From assembly GCA_017469785.1 (NCBI GenBank), contig JAFUFU010000031.1, positions 1 to 43,652 on the forward strand: a stretch of DNA of 43,652 nt, written 5' to 3'. The translations under genes and the position numbers were made by a program. Below, piece by piece: positions 34,837-42,291 of this stretch. Origin of the DNA: Treponema sp. (GTDB lineage: Bacteria > Spirochaetota > Spirochaetia > Treponematales > Treponemataceae). The notes beneath the pieces are model-generated. The model worked only from the letters and a program-made list of their open reading frames with translations. It ran no database searches and was not told the DNA's origin. Position 1 is the stretch's first letter. Each line of letters opens with the position of its first letter.

Positions 34837-35862
34837 ATGTCCGAATCCCAGTTAATCGAATACAAAGAATCTTGGCGTGATGAATATCTCAAATGGATTT
34901 GCGCGAGTTTTGCTTGTCAAAACTCGTTTAGCAAGACGAGAAGCGGATTGCGACGTTTTGTAAATGCTCAGGGTGGTGTGCTTTATATCGGTAAGCGTGA
35001 TGACGGTTCTGTTTGTGGCGTTACTGATTCAAAGAAACTTATGGAAGATATTCCCAATAAAGTACGGGACGCGCTTGGATTGATTGTTGATGTGGATTTG
35101 ATTACTGAGAACGGACTTGATGTTATAAAAATCACTGTTGAAGAAAATCCTTATCCTGTGAATTACAAGGGTGAGTATCATTATAGAACTGGAAGTACAA
35201 AACAGCTTTTGCAAGGTTCAGCGCTGACTAATTTTCTTTTGCGTAAGACTGGCAAAAACTGGGATTCTGTTCCGCTTGAAAATGTGAGCATTGAAGACCT
35301 TGATAAAGAAAGCTTTGATATTTTCCATCGTGAAGCCATTCGTAGCGGAAGAATGAGTAAAGATGACTTGAAGCTTTCGAATCAGGATTTTTCTGTTGGC
35401 GTGCCAGTGCAAATCAGCGTTTACAAGGACAAGCTTTATATCAGCAATGACTGTGTTTTCCCTGCTAACTGGACAGCTGATACTTTAATGCAAAAACATC
35501 GTTCTCTTCCACATAACCCTGATATTGCAAACACATTCTTTAGAGCAGGTTTTATAGAAAGCTGGGGTCGCGGCATAGAAAAAATCTGCAATCTTTGTAA
35601 AGAATATGGTATCGCCGAGCCGGAATATACAGTTCACCCAAATGATATTATGATGATGTTCAAGGCAAATGAGCCTGTAAAATTGGTTCTTGCCGTTATT
35701 GCTGATAATCCTAATTTATCAAAAGAAAAGATTGCTGAAAAAATCGGAATGTCACGGGCCACGGTAACACGAGCTTTGGCAAAATTAGTGGAAATCGGCG
35801 CGATTCAGCGTGTCGGTTCGGACAAGTCTGGACACTGGGAGATTATAGAGAATGGAGAATAA
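34837..35862 (+). CDS. AlbA_2 (Schlafen-like) ATP-binding/HTH protein with a palindromic insert
   Basis: A 341-residue protein. The N-terminus is an AlbA_2/Schlafen domain (ESQLIEYKESWRDEYLKWICA...FVNAQGGVLYIGKRDDG), the C-terminus a winged helix-turn-helix (KIAEKIGMSRATVTRALAKL), and between them a GHKL-like segment (GRGIEKI). In the family the text runs directly from KWICA to FxNAQGG; here about 17 residues (from SFACQNSF to SGLRR) interrupt it, and their DNA contains a perfect hairpin. Family members act as regulators or defence factors. It overlaps or abuts the nuclease gene that follows, and a decayed copy lies at 37022. Confidence 0.8.
   Translation: MSESQLIEYKESWRDEYLKWICASFACQNSFSKTRSGLRRFVNAQGGVLYIGKRDDGSVCGVTDSKKLMEDIPNKVRDALGLIVDVDLITENGLDVIKITVEENPYPVNYKGEYHYRTGSTKQLLQGSALTNFLLRKTGKNWDSVPLENVSIEDLDKESFDIFHREAIRSGRMSKDDLKLSNQDFSVGVPVQISVYKDKLYISNDCVFPANWTADTLMQKHRSLPHNPDIANTFFRAGFIESWGRGIEKICNLCKEYGIAEPEYTVHPNDIMMMFKANEPVKLVLAVIADNPNLSKEKIAEKIGMSRATVTRALAKLVEIGAIQRVGSDKSGHWEIIENGE
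34904..34926. repeat. palindromic element inside the AlbA_2 gene
   Basis: CGAGTTTTG (34904-34912), five-base loop, CAAAACTCG (34918-34926). It lies within about 51 extra bases that split a conserved motif but keep frame. TTGCG occurs on both sides (34899-34903, 34948-34952) as a possible target duplication. The same arms recur at 37120-37142. Confidence 0.8.
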
Positions 35863-35863
35863 A

Positions 35864-37009
35864 ATGAACCAAGAACTAATCACCGCTGTAGAAGCAATAA
35901 AAACAGCAATTTTACAGTCTCAGTATCAGGCAGCGAAGGAAACTACTCGCGTTCAGCTAATTCTTTATTATGGCATTGGTCGCTATCTTTCTTCTAAGAA
36001 GGGAAAGAAAACCTGGGGAACAAGTGTTCTTGAATCCATAAGTTCTCAACTTAGAAAGGAACTTCCTGGATTACGCGGATTTTCGGCTACAAGTCTTAAG
36101 AAAATGCGTTTGTTTTATGAAAACTGGAACTTTTTGGAAGCTCCTAATTCGTCCGTTATGACGGACGAATTGCCCGAAAAACTTAATTCGTCAGACGCGT
36201 CTGACGAATTAACATCAATAATTCCAATTGCGGATTTTAAGCTTACAGGAATTAATCTTGCAGATTTTCCTGTAGAAGACTTTTTCAAGGTTCCTTTTTC
36301 GCACCATATAACAATTTTCAGCAAAATAAAAAATCTCCAAGAGCGCTACTATTATATCCATCGTGTTGTTGAAGAAAACTTACAAGTAGATACTCTGGAA
36401 ATCTTGATTAAAAAAGATGCTTACAAGCATCAGAAAGAACTTCCAAACAACTTTGAACGAACAATAACACCAGCATCTCTTGCACGTAAAGCAGTTGAAA
36501 TGTTTAAAGATGAATACTTGTTGGACTTTATCAATGTTGAAGAAATAGGAGAGCGTGATGCAGCTGATGTTGATGAAAGAGTAGTAGAGAATGCCATCAT
36601 TCATAATGTCAAAAACTTTATCATGACTTTTGGAAAAGATTTTGCATTTGTCGGCGACCAGTATCATCTTGAAGCCTTTAATGAAGAATTCTTTTCGGAC
36701 TTACTTTTCTTTAATCGCGAACTGAATTGTCTTGTTGTTGTTGAATTGAAGCGCGGTGAATTTAAGCCTACCTACTTAGGGCAGCTCAGTGCATACCTCA
36801 GAATTGTTGACGATAAAATCAAAAAGCCGCATGAGAATCGTACAATTGGAATTGTTCTGTGTAAAAGCATGAACAAGCAGTTTGCAGAATATGTTATTCA
36901 GGATTACGACAAACCGATGGGGGTTACTACCTACAAATCTCTTTCTGAAATGCCGGAAGAGATGCAGAAAGTTCTGCCTGACTTGGATGATATCAAGAAG
37001 ATTATGTAA
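35864..37009 (+). CDS. YhcG/DUF1016 family PD-(D/E)XK nuclease
   Basis: A 381-residue protein of the YhcG (DUF1016) family. The N-terminal part (AAKETTRVQLILYYGIGRYLSSK, then RGFSATSLKKMRLFYE) is the DUF1016_N DNA-binding-like region; the C-terminal part holds the nuclease core FFSDLLFFNRELNCLVVVELKRG, with the Asp of SDLLFF and Glu-Leu-Lys as D-(ExK). Relatives interact with restriction or toxin-antitoxin systems; the precise role is unknown. GGAG seven bases before the ATG at 35864 favours it over 35852, which is in frame four codons earlier. Between the domains, two palindromes encode a Ser/Asp/Glu-rich linker. Confidence 0.85.
   Translation: MNQELITAVEAIKTAILQSQYQAAKETTRVQLILYYGIGRYLSSKKGKKTWGTSVLESISSQLRKELPGLRGFSATSLKKMRLFYENWNFLEAPNSSVMTDELPEKLNSSDASDELTSIIPIADFKLTGINLADFPVEDFFKVPFSHHITIFSKIKNLQERYYYIHRVVEENLQVDTLEILIKKDAYKHQKELPNNFERTITPASLARKAVEMFKDEYLLDFINVEEIGERDAADVDERVVENAIIHNVKNFIMTFGKDFAFVGDQYHLEAFNEEFFSDLLFFNRELNCLVVVELKRGEFKPTYLGQLSAYLRIVDDKIKKPHENRTIGIVLCKSMNKQFAEYVIQDYDKPMGVTTYKSLSEMPEEMQKVLPDLDDIKKIM
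36146..36212. repeat. two related palindromes inside the YhcG gene
   Basis: The first is AATTCGTCCGT-TATG-ACGGACGAATT (36146-36171). The second is a 30-bp perfect palindrome with halves TTAATTCGTCAGACG and CGTCTGACGAATTAA (36183-36212). Both share AATTCGTC at the outside and lie 11 bases apart. They are translated in frame as a linker between the two domains. Confidence 0.9.
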
Positions 37010-37021
37010 GGAACAACCAAT

Positions 37022-37363
37022 ATGTCCGAATCCCAGTTAATCGAATACAAAGAATCTTGGCCTTCTTGGCTAGCTCCTAAATTTAGAAGAAGTGGCAATA
37101 AACATCCGATTATGTTGGGCGAGTTTTGCAAAGCAAAACTCGTTAAAAGAATGAGTAAAGATGACTTAAAGCTTTCGAATCAAGATTTTTCTGTTGGTGT
37201 GCCTGTTCAAATCAGCGTTTACAAGGATAAGCTTTATATCAGCAATGATTGTGTTTTCCCTGCAAACTGGACAGCCGACACTTTAATGCAAAAACATATG
37301 CAGGCGGAAGGATATATCCGTCGCGTGGGCGCAGACAAAGGCGGCCATTGGGAGATTATATGA
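37022..37363 (+). pseudogene. decayed partial copy of the AlbA_2 gene
   Basis: A 113-codon frame made of three pieces of the gene at 34837. Its first 13 codons match exactly at the DNA level (MSESQLIEYKESW). About 50 codons (RMSKDDLK to TLMQKH) match with mostly silent differences. The last 14 match VGxDKxGHWEII. Between pieces one and two lie 29 unrelated codons that include a hairpin. Most of the AlbA_2 and helix-turn-helix parts are missing, so it is unlikely to work. Silent changes imply it came from a related gene, not a fresh duplication. Its tail GGGAG serves as ribosome site of the ATPase gene, with an ATGA overlap. Confidence 0.75.
37120..37142. repeat. palindromic element inside the AlbA_2 pseudogene
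   Basis: CGAGTTTTGC-AAA-GCAAAACTCG, perfect ten-base arms. It is the same arm sequence as at 34904-34926, in a different position of the paralogous gene. Confidence 0.85.
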
Positions 37364-39924
37364 AAAACAACCTTTCTCCAGCCACATTCCCCCTAATCCT
37401 AAAAAATCTCGCCGTGGGTTACGGAAAATCTCCTCTCCACACTGGCATTTCCCTCTCTCTGCGCGCAGGCGAAATCCTCTCGCTTATCGGCCCCAACGGC
37501 TCAGGAAAATCCACTCTCCTCAAAACGATTATCCGTCAGCTAGAACCCATTGAAGGTGCGGTTTTCCTTGATTCATCGGAGCTGAAATCCTACACGCAAA
37601 AGGAACTGTCCAAAAAAATCTCGGTCTTGCTTACTACCAGCGTCAAGCCCGAATTGCTGACCTGCCGTGATGTGGTCGCTTCCGGCCGCTATCCCCACAC
37701 TGGCTATTTTGGACTTTTGACTTCAGATGACGAAAAGGCGGTTGACGAGGCGATTTCCCTGCTTCATGCCCAGGATTTTGCCCAGAAAGACTTTATGTGC
37801 GTCAGTGACGGTCAAAAACAGCGGATAATGATTGCCCGTGCCCTTTGTCAAAACCCAAAGCTATTGGTTTTGGATGAACCGACCAGCTACCTGGACATCA
37901 AGTGGCGGCTCGAACTCCTTACGATTCTCAAAAATCTCGCTCAAAAGGGCGTCACGATTATCGCTTCCCTCCACGAAATCGACCTTGCCCTAAAAATCTC
38001 CCATCGGATCCTCTGCGTCGGCAAAAAAGAAATCCGCGAGCTTTCCAGAGACGAAAAGGCGTGCAAGGCCCAGCTGAGCGACTTGTACGAGCTGGATGGA
38101 AATTTCTTCACCGAAGAAAAGGCCTACGAGGAATTGGTGCAGAAATTTTGTGGAAAAAAAATCTTTGAAGAATCTCCGCAAAGATGCGGAACTACAGCGG
38201 AGAGAGAAAATTCTATTTGCCGTAAGGTGAACAGAATTTTCTCGACAAAACAAGAATTACACGGACGTAATTCTTGTTTGATGGTGCAGGGAACGATGTC
38301 TAATGCGGGGAAATCTTTTGTCGTGGCGGGCTTGTGCCGTATTTTCAAGCAGGATGGATTTTCTGTCGCGCCTTTTAAATCCCAGAACATGGCCCTGAAT
38401 TCCTTTGTCACGAGCGAAGGCCTGGAAATGGGGCGGGCGCAGGTCATGCAGGCAGAAGCGGCCGGAGTGGAGCCAAGCGTCCTCATGAATCCCATTTTGC
38501 TCAAACCCACCAGCGACACGGGAAGTCAGGTCATCGTGAACGGCGAAGTGCTGGGAAACATGGCCGCAAAAGAATATTTCGCCTACAAAAAATCCCTGAT
38601 TCCACACATAAAGGCCGCTTACGAAAAACTCAGCCTCCAGCATGACATAATCGTGCTTGAAGGGGCGGGAAGTCCTGCCGAAATCAACCTAAAAGAAAAC
38701 GACATCGTAAACATGGGAATGGCAGAAATCGCCGACAGCCCGGTGCTTCTCGTGGCCGACATTGACAGGGGCGGAGTTTTTGCACAGCTTGTGGGAACCG
38801 TGGAACTGCTGGAGGCTGACGAACTGTCGCGTGTAAAAGGCTTTATAATCAACAAATTCCGTGGCGACGAGACTATTCTTGAAAGCGGAATTAAAATGCT
38901 GGAAGAAAAAACAGGCATCCCGGTGGTCGGCTGCATCCCTTATATGAAAATTCAGCTGGATGATGAGGATTCACTGTCTGAAAATCTGCACACTATAACA
39001 AAATTTCGAGATAAAAAAGACGAAATTCAACTAGCGGTCGTTCGTTTGCCTCATATTTCAAACTTCACTGACTTCATTCCCCTGCAAAATTCTCCTCTGG
39101 TGAACCTTTATTATGTTTCTGAACCCAAAGACTTAGGTTTTCCCGACTGTATAATTCTTCCGGGAACAAAAAACACTCTCGCTGACTTGGACTGGCTCAA
39201 AAAATCCGGCCTTGCTTCTCTTATTCAGTCCGAAGCCAGAAAAGGCACGCCAATCGTAGGGATCTGCGGCGGCTTTCAGATGCTGGGGAAAAAAATCACG
39301 GGAAGCGAATATAATTCAGAATGTGTAATGCAGAATGCACAATTCATTGGACTTTCCTTGCTTCCTGTGGAGACTGGTTTTTCTTCGGAGAAGACACGCA
39401 CCCGCGTTTCGGGAAAATTGATGATTAATGATTCTTCTGATGGTGAAGTCGGTCATTCCGAATCCGATGGTTTGCGTCATTCCGAAGTTAATTCCGAATC
39501 TCTCTTTTCTGCCCTCGATTCTCTTCCTCTTTCCGGCTATGAGATTCACATGGGGCGGACGCACTTTGTTGCGGGGGCGGCTGAGTCCTTTTTGGCGCAG
39601 GTTACTGACAGCGTTTCCGGCGTGACCAAGCTTGACGGCGCGGTTAAGGGAAATGTCTTCGGTACCTACATTCACGGATTTTTTGACCAGGCGGAATTAT
39701 GCCAGAAGTTTGTTGAAATTCTCGCCAGACGAAAGGGAATCGATTTTGAAAAATCCCTTTTGGCCGCAAAAGAAAAACAGGGCGGGGAAGGTGAGTCACA
39801 AATTTTCAACAGATTTTCCGCGCTTCAGGACTTCAAGGAAAGCCAGTACAATCTTCTGGCCGACACGCTCCGCGCCCACTTGGACATGAAGAAAATCTAT
39901 GAAATCATGAATGCTGGCGTTTGA
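37360..39924 (+). CDS. cbiP: fusion of BtuD-like ABC ATPase and cobyric acid synthase (CbiP)
   Basis: An 854-residue two-part protein. Residues 1-270 are a FecE/BtuD-type ATPase: Walker A GPNGSGKST, signature VSDGQKQRIMIARAL, Walker B LLVLDEPTS and the His of ASLHEIDLA. Residues 308-854 are CbiP/CobQ, which amidates adenosylcobyrinic acid a,c-diamide: MVQGTMSNAGKS (P-loop), VLEGAGSPAEIN, DRGGVFAQL, glutaminase Cys636 (GICGGFQMLG), GYEIHMGRTH and His772 (TYIHGFF). One frame runs through with no stop. The linker (about 272-307) is coded by stacked palindromes. An ATG at 38281 could start CbiP alone but lacks a ribosome site. The true start is 37360, with GGAG before it. It joins corrinoid import with remodelling. 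Confidence 0.88.
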   Translation: MKNNLSPATFPLILKNLAVGYGKSPLHTGISLSLRAGEILSLIGPNGSGKSTLLKTIIRQLEPIEGAVFLDSSELKSYTQKELSKKISVLLTTSVKPELLTCRDVVASGRYPHTGYFGLLTSDDEKAVDEAISLLHAQDFAQKDFMCVSDGQKQRIMIARALCQNPKLLVLDEPTSYLDIKWRLELLTILKNLAQKGVTIIASLHEIDLALKISHRILCVGKKEIRELSRDEKACKAQLSDLYELDGNFFTEEKAYEELVQKFCGKKIFEESPQRCGTTAERENSICRKVNRIFSTKQELHGRNSCLMVQGTMSNAGKSFVVAGLCRIFKQDGFSVAPFKSQNMALNSFVTSEGLEMGRAQVMQAEAAGVEPSVLMNPILLKPTSDTGSQVIVNGEVLGNMAAKEYFAYKKSLIPHIKAAYEKLSLQHDIIVLEGAGSPAEINLKENDIVNMGMAEIADSPVLLVADIDRGGVFAQLVGTVELLEADELSRVKGFIINKFRGDETILESGIKMLEEKTGIPVVGCIPYMKIQLDDEDSLSENLHTITKFRDKKDEIQLAVVRLPHISNFTDFIPLQNSPLVNLYYVSEPKDLGFPDCIILPGTKNTLADLDWLKKSGLASLIQSEARKGTPIVGICGGFQMLGKKITGSEYNSECVMQNAQFIGLSLLPVETGFSSEKTRTRVSGKLMINDSSDGEVGHSESDGLRHSEVNSESLFSALDSLPLSGYEIHMGRTHFVAGAAESFLAQVTDSVSGVTKLDGAVKGNVFGTYIHGFFDQAELCQKFVEILARRKGIDFEKSLLAAKEKQGGEGESQIFNRFSALQDFKESQYNLLADTLRAHLDMKKIYEIMNAGV
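38173..38279. repeat. three stacked inverted repeats forming the ATPase-CbiP linker
   Basis: TCTCCGC (38173) pairs with GCGGAGA (38197); GAGAAAATTCT (38204) with AGAATTTTCTC (38233-38243); AAACAAGAATTAC (38248) with GTAATTCTTGTTT (38267-38279). All arms are perfect. Together they cover almost the whole stretch between the end of the ATPase and the natural first Met of CbiP. Confidence 0.85.
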
Positions 39925-39953
39925 AACCTTTAGCCGCGGATTTTCCCCTGAAA

Positions 39954-39964
39954 TGTGCTACAAT
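39954..39964 (+). promoter_or_regulatory. extended -10 promoter
   Basis: TGTGCTACAAT, one base different from the hexokinase and restriction promoters. Here a normal leader with GGAG follows, and the ATG is 25 bases downstream. Confidence 0.5.
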
Positions 39965-39988
39965 AGGGAAACTCACGGAGAACACAGA

Positions 39989-40456
39989 ATGTATTTTACA
40001 TTAGCGAGCAAGAAAGAGATAGAACTTGCCGCTGACTGCCCTGCGAGCGAGGTCTTGCAGGCAATCAGGGCGAACATCGAGAACAAAGACGGCTTTTTCG
40101 GCAAAGAACCTGACAAAGTTTTCTGCGGGGAGGAAAAGGACGGCGTGTTTTCGCTGGGGCTGAACTTCCGCTATTTTAACTATAAATACTCGCCCTTTGA
40201 GCGGTTCTTGTGCGAGGTGCGTGACGGCGGGGAGAAATGCAAGGTGCATCTTGTGTTCAGGAACGAAAAACTTATTTTCGACATCGCCATTCTCATAGCC
40301 CTTGCCGCATACGCCTGGCTCACCGGAAACTGGAAAATCAGTTCTTCATTAATCGCTGTCATCACATTCGGTATAATAATCAGCTTTAATATACTGATAA
40401 ACAAGTGCATGGACGAAATCGAATACATCGTGGAAGAAACGGAGAAATCACAATGA
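39989..40456 (+). CDS. small membrane protein of unknown function
   Basis: A 155-residue protein. Residues 1-95 are soluble (LASKKEIELAADCPASEVLQAI...), followed by two hydrophobic segments (DIAILIALAAYAWLTG and SSLIAVITFGIIISFNILI) and an acidic tail. No family recognised. The ATG at 39989 has GGAG before it and an extended -10 promoter upstream; an earlier in-frame ATG at 39911 overlaps the CbiP gene and has neither. Its stop overlaps the next start (ATGA), so the two genes are translated together. Confidence 0.6.
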   Translation: MYFTLASKKEIELAADCPASEVLQAIRANIENKDGFFGKEPDKVFCGEEKDGVFSLGLNFRYFNYKYSPFERFLCEVRDGGEKCKVHLVFRNEKLIFDIAILIALAAYAWLTGNWKISSSLIAVITFGIIISFNILINKCMDEIEYIVEETEKSQ

Positions 40457-40689
40457 AAGACCGACTAGCCAAAATCTGCCCGCTTCTGCTGTTCGCGGTC
40501 TATGGTGTTCTGTTTTTTATGCGGGGGTATCTGTTTCTGTTTCCGCCTTGCGACCCAGACTTTAGCAAGGAATGGGAGATTTTTATAATCCTCTTGCTGT
40601 TCGGCTGGATTCCGTCGCTCATTTTTTCCGTCTTGGGTATCGTGTTCTCATCGCGCGTGCTCAAAGACGGCGGAAAAAAATCTTTCTGA
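40453..40689 (+). CDS. small two-helix membrane protein, copy 1, possible frameshift at A7
   Basis: A 78-residue frame with two hydrophobic segments (LLLFAVYGVLFF and LLLFGWIPSLIFSVLGIVF). It stops just after a run of seven A (40674-40680). If one A were added, the protein would continue in frame (KKIFLILSLVNFALSVAW...) to 40769 with a third hydrophobic segment, matching copy 2 at 41150-41505, which reads GGRKIFLILSCVN there. The end is therefore doubtful: a mutation, a slippery site or a sequencing error. Function unknown. It overlaps the upstream gene by ATGA. Confidence 0.5.
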   Translation: MKDRLAKICPLLLFAVYGVLFFMRGYLFLFPPCDPDFSKEWEIFIILLLFGWIPSLIFSVLGIVFSSRVLKDGGKKSF

Positions 40690-40769
40690 TTCTGTCTTTA
40701 GTTAATTTCGCCCTTTCCGTGGCATGGGCGACTTTTATTCTGTTGAATTTGATTATGTTGAACCTGTAG

Positions 40770-41112
40770 CGACCCCCGCGCGGAATGTGCTTTTTCAACC
40801 CCAACAAACTAAATTCCTTGAATTCCTTTTCGCCCGTTTTCCTCCGTTTAATCGAATCAATCTTGCTTGTATTTTTGCGCGCCATCGAATATTGCTTTGA
40901 GGACATTTTCTTTGAACGATTTTTGATGTTCCGCCATGAAAAAAAACAGGGGGACTGAAAGTCGGCTGAAGTGCAGTTTTAAGGTCTCTGCCTGACCACT
41001 CGATTAGGGTTTTATGTCTCCTATCCGACGAAAAAAAATATAACACATCTTCCCGAATTGCCAATCGATTTGATTCAAGATTCCACTCAACCTCGAAACA
41101 AATCGCGCGGAA
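40770..41112. other. 343-base stretch with no supported gene
   Basis: No convincing gene seen; minus-strand frames here have no ribosome site and no recognised domain. CGCGCGGAATGTG occurs at both ends (about 40778 and 41105) as a direct repeat, and a related form is at about 41509. It looks like the remains of a duplicated promoter region. Confidence 0.4.
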
Positions 41113-41123
41113 TGTGGTACAAT
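41113..41123 (+). promoter_or_regulatory. extended -10 promoter of copy 2
   Basis: TGTGGTACAAT, followed by GGAGGAAACTG and the ATG at 41150. A third, weaker form (TGTGGTACACT) lies at 41518 with no gene directly after it. Confidence 0.5.
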
Positions 41124-41149
41124 GGGGGAAACACACGGAGGAAACTGAA

Positions 41150-41505
41150 ATGAAAGCCCACCGACTAGCCAAAATCTTTTCGCTTCTGCCGTTCGCCATT
41201 TACGGCGTTCCGATAATCATGCTCATATCGCCGTTCTTGGTTCCATCGAAGGTAATTGACCCTTTTTTTATAGAATGGAAAGGGGTCTTATCATCAGCAT
41301 ACTGTTCGGCTGGATTCCGTCACTCATCTCTTCCGTTTTGGGCATCGTGTTCTCGTCGCTGTCGCTAAAAAAAGGCGGAAGAAAAATCTTTCTGATTCTG
41401 TCCTGTGTGAACGCCGTCATCGGCATTCCTTGGGGCTTTCTCATGTTTCATTATATACTTAGTTCTGACTGGTGGCGTTTCATAAACGCCCCGCCCGCCC
41501 TGTAG
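41150..41505 (+). pseudogene. small membrane protein, copy 2, frameshifted
   Basis: The start is good (GGAGG, then MKAHRLAKIFSLLPFAIYG) and matches copy 1 (MKDRLAKICPLLLFAVYG). After FIEWKG near 41285 the frame is lost; a shift inside the GGGG run restores ILFGWIPSLISSVLGIVFSS and GGRKIFLILSCVNAVIG to a stop at 41505. Copy 1 is intact at this point, so the mutations in the two copies are independent. Either both are decaying or the runs are error-prone. Confidence 0.65.
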
Positions 41506-41582
41506 CGACCGCGCAAAATGTGGTACACTGGGGGAAATCTAAAAAATCTCCCCAAGATTTTTCAGCAGAAACGCGGGAAATA

Positions 41583-41591
41583 TGCTATAAT
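41583..41591 (+). promoter_or_regulatory. -10 promoter of the toxin-antitoxin pair
   Basis: TGCTATAAT, an extended -10 close to consensus, 21 bases before the antitoxin ATG. CAGGAGG lies in between. Confidence 0.55.
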
Positions 41592-41612
41592 ATCCTCAAA
41601 CAGGAGGAAAAA

Positions 41613-41825
41613 ATGTCGTATGAAATGGTGATGGAAAAAGTGAAGACCCTGCCAGAGACCGCGTTGGAAGAGGTCTCCGTTTATCTTGACAAAATCGGGA
41701 GCATTTATCAGGCTCGGCAGAATGTGGACTTTTCGTTCGTGGACAATATTTTCGGCACTCTGAGCGATTCGGAAGCCGACGAGCTGCGCTCATGCTGCTC
41801 CCTCAAATTCAAGGAGAACGCATGA
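41613..41825 (+). CDS. putative antitoxin (VapB/DUF2281-like)
   Basis: A 70-residue protein beginning MSYEMVMEKVKTLPETALEEVSVYL, the pattern of small antitoxins of the DUF2281/VapB kind, with a short helix that could bind the toxin. AGGAGG lies seven bases before the ATG; longer in-frame starts upstream have none. Its stop overlaps the toxin start (ATGA), the usual arrangement of antitoxin first. It probably neutralises the PIN toxin and represses the pair. Confidence 0.75.
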   Translation: MSYEMVMEKVKTLPETALEEVSVYLDKIGSIYQARQNVDFSFVDNIFGTLSDSEADELRSCCSLKFKENA

Positions 41826-42223
41826 CCTTCTACCTCGACTCGAATGTAATCATCGACCTGCTGAACGGAAACTCAAATGTCCTCGCCGCGTTCAAGAACG
41901 CATACATCTTCGATTCCGTGAGAATCCCTGATTTGGTCTATTATGAGGTTCTGCGCGGATTCGAGTATTCAGACCCCAAGAAGCAGAAGGCGGGGTTTGA
42001 GTTTTTCGCGCAGAAATGCGGCATTGAGCGCATGGATTTGCAGTCGTTGCGGGAGTCCGCCCGCCAGTACGCAGATTTGAGGAAGCGCGGCATAGCGATT
42101 GACGACGACGACATCCTCATCGGCTCGCTCGCCCTCGTCCGCGGCGCAACGCTCGTCACCAACAACACAAAGCATTTTCAGAACTTGGGCGGCATTCAGC
42201 TTGTGAACTGGAAAGAACCGTGA
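41822..42223 (+). CDS. vapC: PIN-domain ribonuclease toxin (VapC-like)
   Basis: A 133-residue PIN-domain protein. The acidic active-site residues are visible: Asp6 in YLDSNVIID, Glu in DLVYYEVLRG, the DDDD cluster in GIAIDDDDILIG, and a final TNNTKHF. VapC toxins cut RNA, often tRNA, when free of antitoxin. Translation is coupled to the antitoxin by ATGA overlap. It is in the position of the toxin in a typical VapBC operon. The RNA target is unknown. Confidence 0.88.
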   Translation: MTFYLDSNVIIDLLNGNSNVLAAFKNAYIFDSVRIPDLVYYEVLRGFEYSDPKKQKAGFEFFAQKCGIERMDLQSLRESARQYADLRKRGIAIDDDDILIGSLALVRGATLVTNNTKHFQNLGGIQLVNWKEP

Positions 42224-42291
42224 AACATTCCCTCCTGCTCATCGCCCTTCTTCTCACCCTCGCCCCGCAGATTTTCAGGAGGATTTACACA

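Larger units (their letters stand above)
29053..37363 (+). mobile_element. defence island inserted in the cobalamin operon
   Basis: A block of six genes with no link to cobalamin separates the BtuC-like permease (stop 29052) from its ATPase (ATG 37360). It is visibly richer in A/T, with AAA/GAA/AAT codons favoured over the flanks. It holds a restriction-modification pair, DUF2971, AlbA_2, YhcG and a decayed AlbA_2 copy. At the left edge a ribosome site with ATGAAAAAAGTCTAG (29084-29098) looks like an orphan gene start. The right edge is the pseudogene, which supplies the ATPase ribosome site. No integrase or tRNA was seen. Confidence 0.6.

Noticed and set aside
37249..37359. Upstream extension of the ATPase-CbiP frame
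   Set aside because: It overlaps the AlbA_2 remnant in another frame and lacks a ribosome site. The ATG at 37360 has GGAG and begins a normal ATPase.
40795..41199. 134-residue minus-strand frame
   Set aside because: It overlaps the promoter and start of copy 2, has no ribosome site and no family likeness.
42220..42291. GTG start adding 24 residues to the lipoprotein
   Set aside because: It overlaps the toxin stop and would place a second signal-like segment before a complete lipoprotein signal that has AGGAGG.
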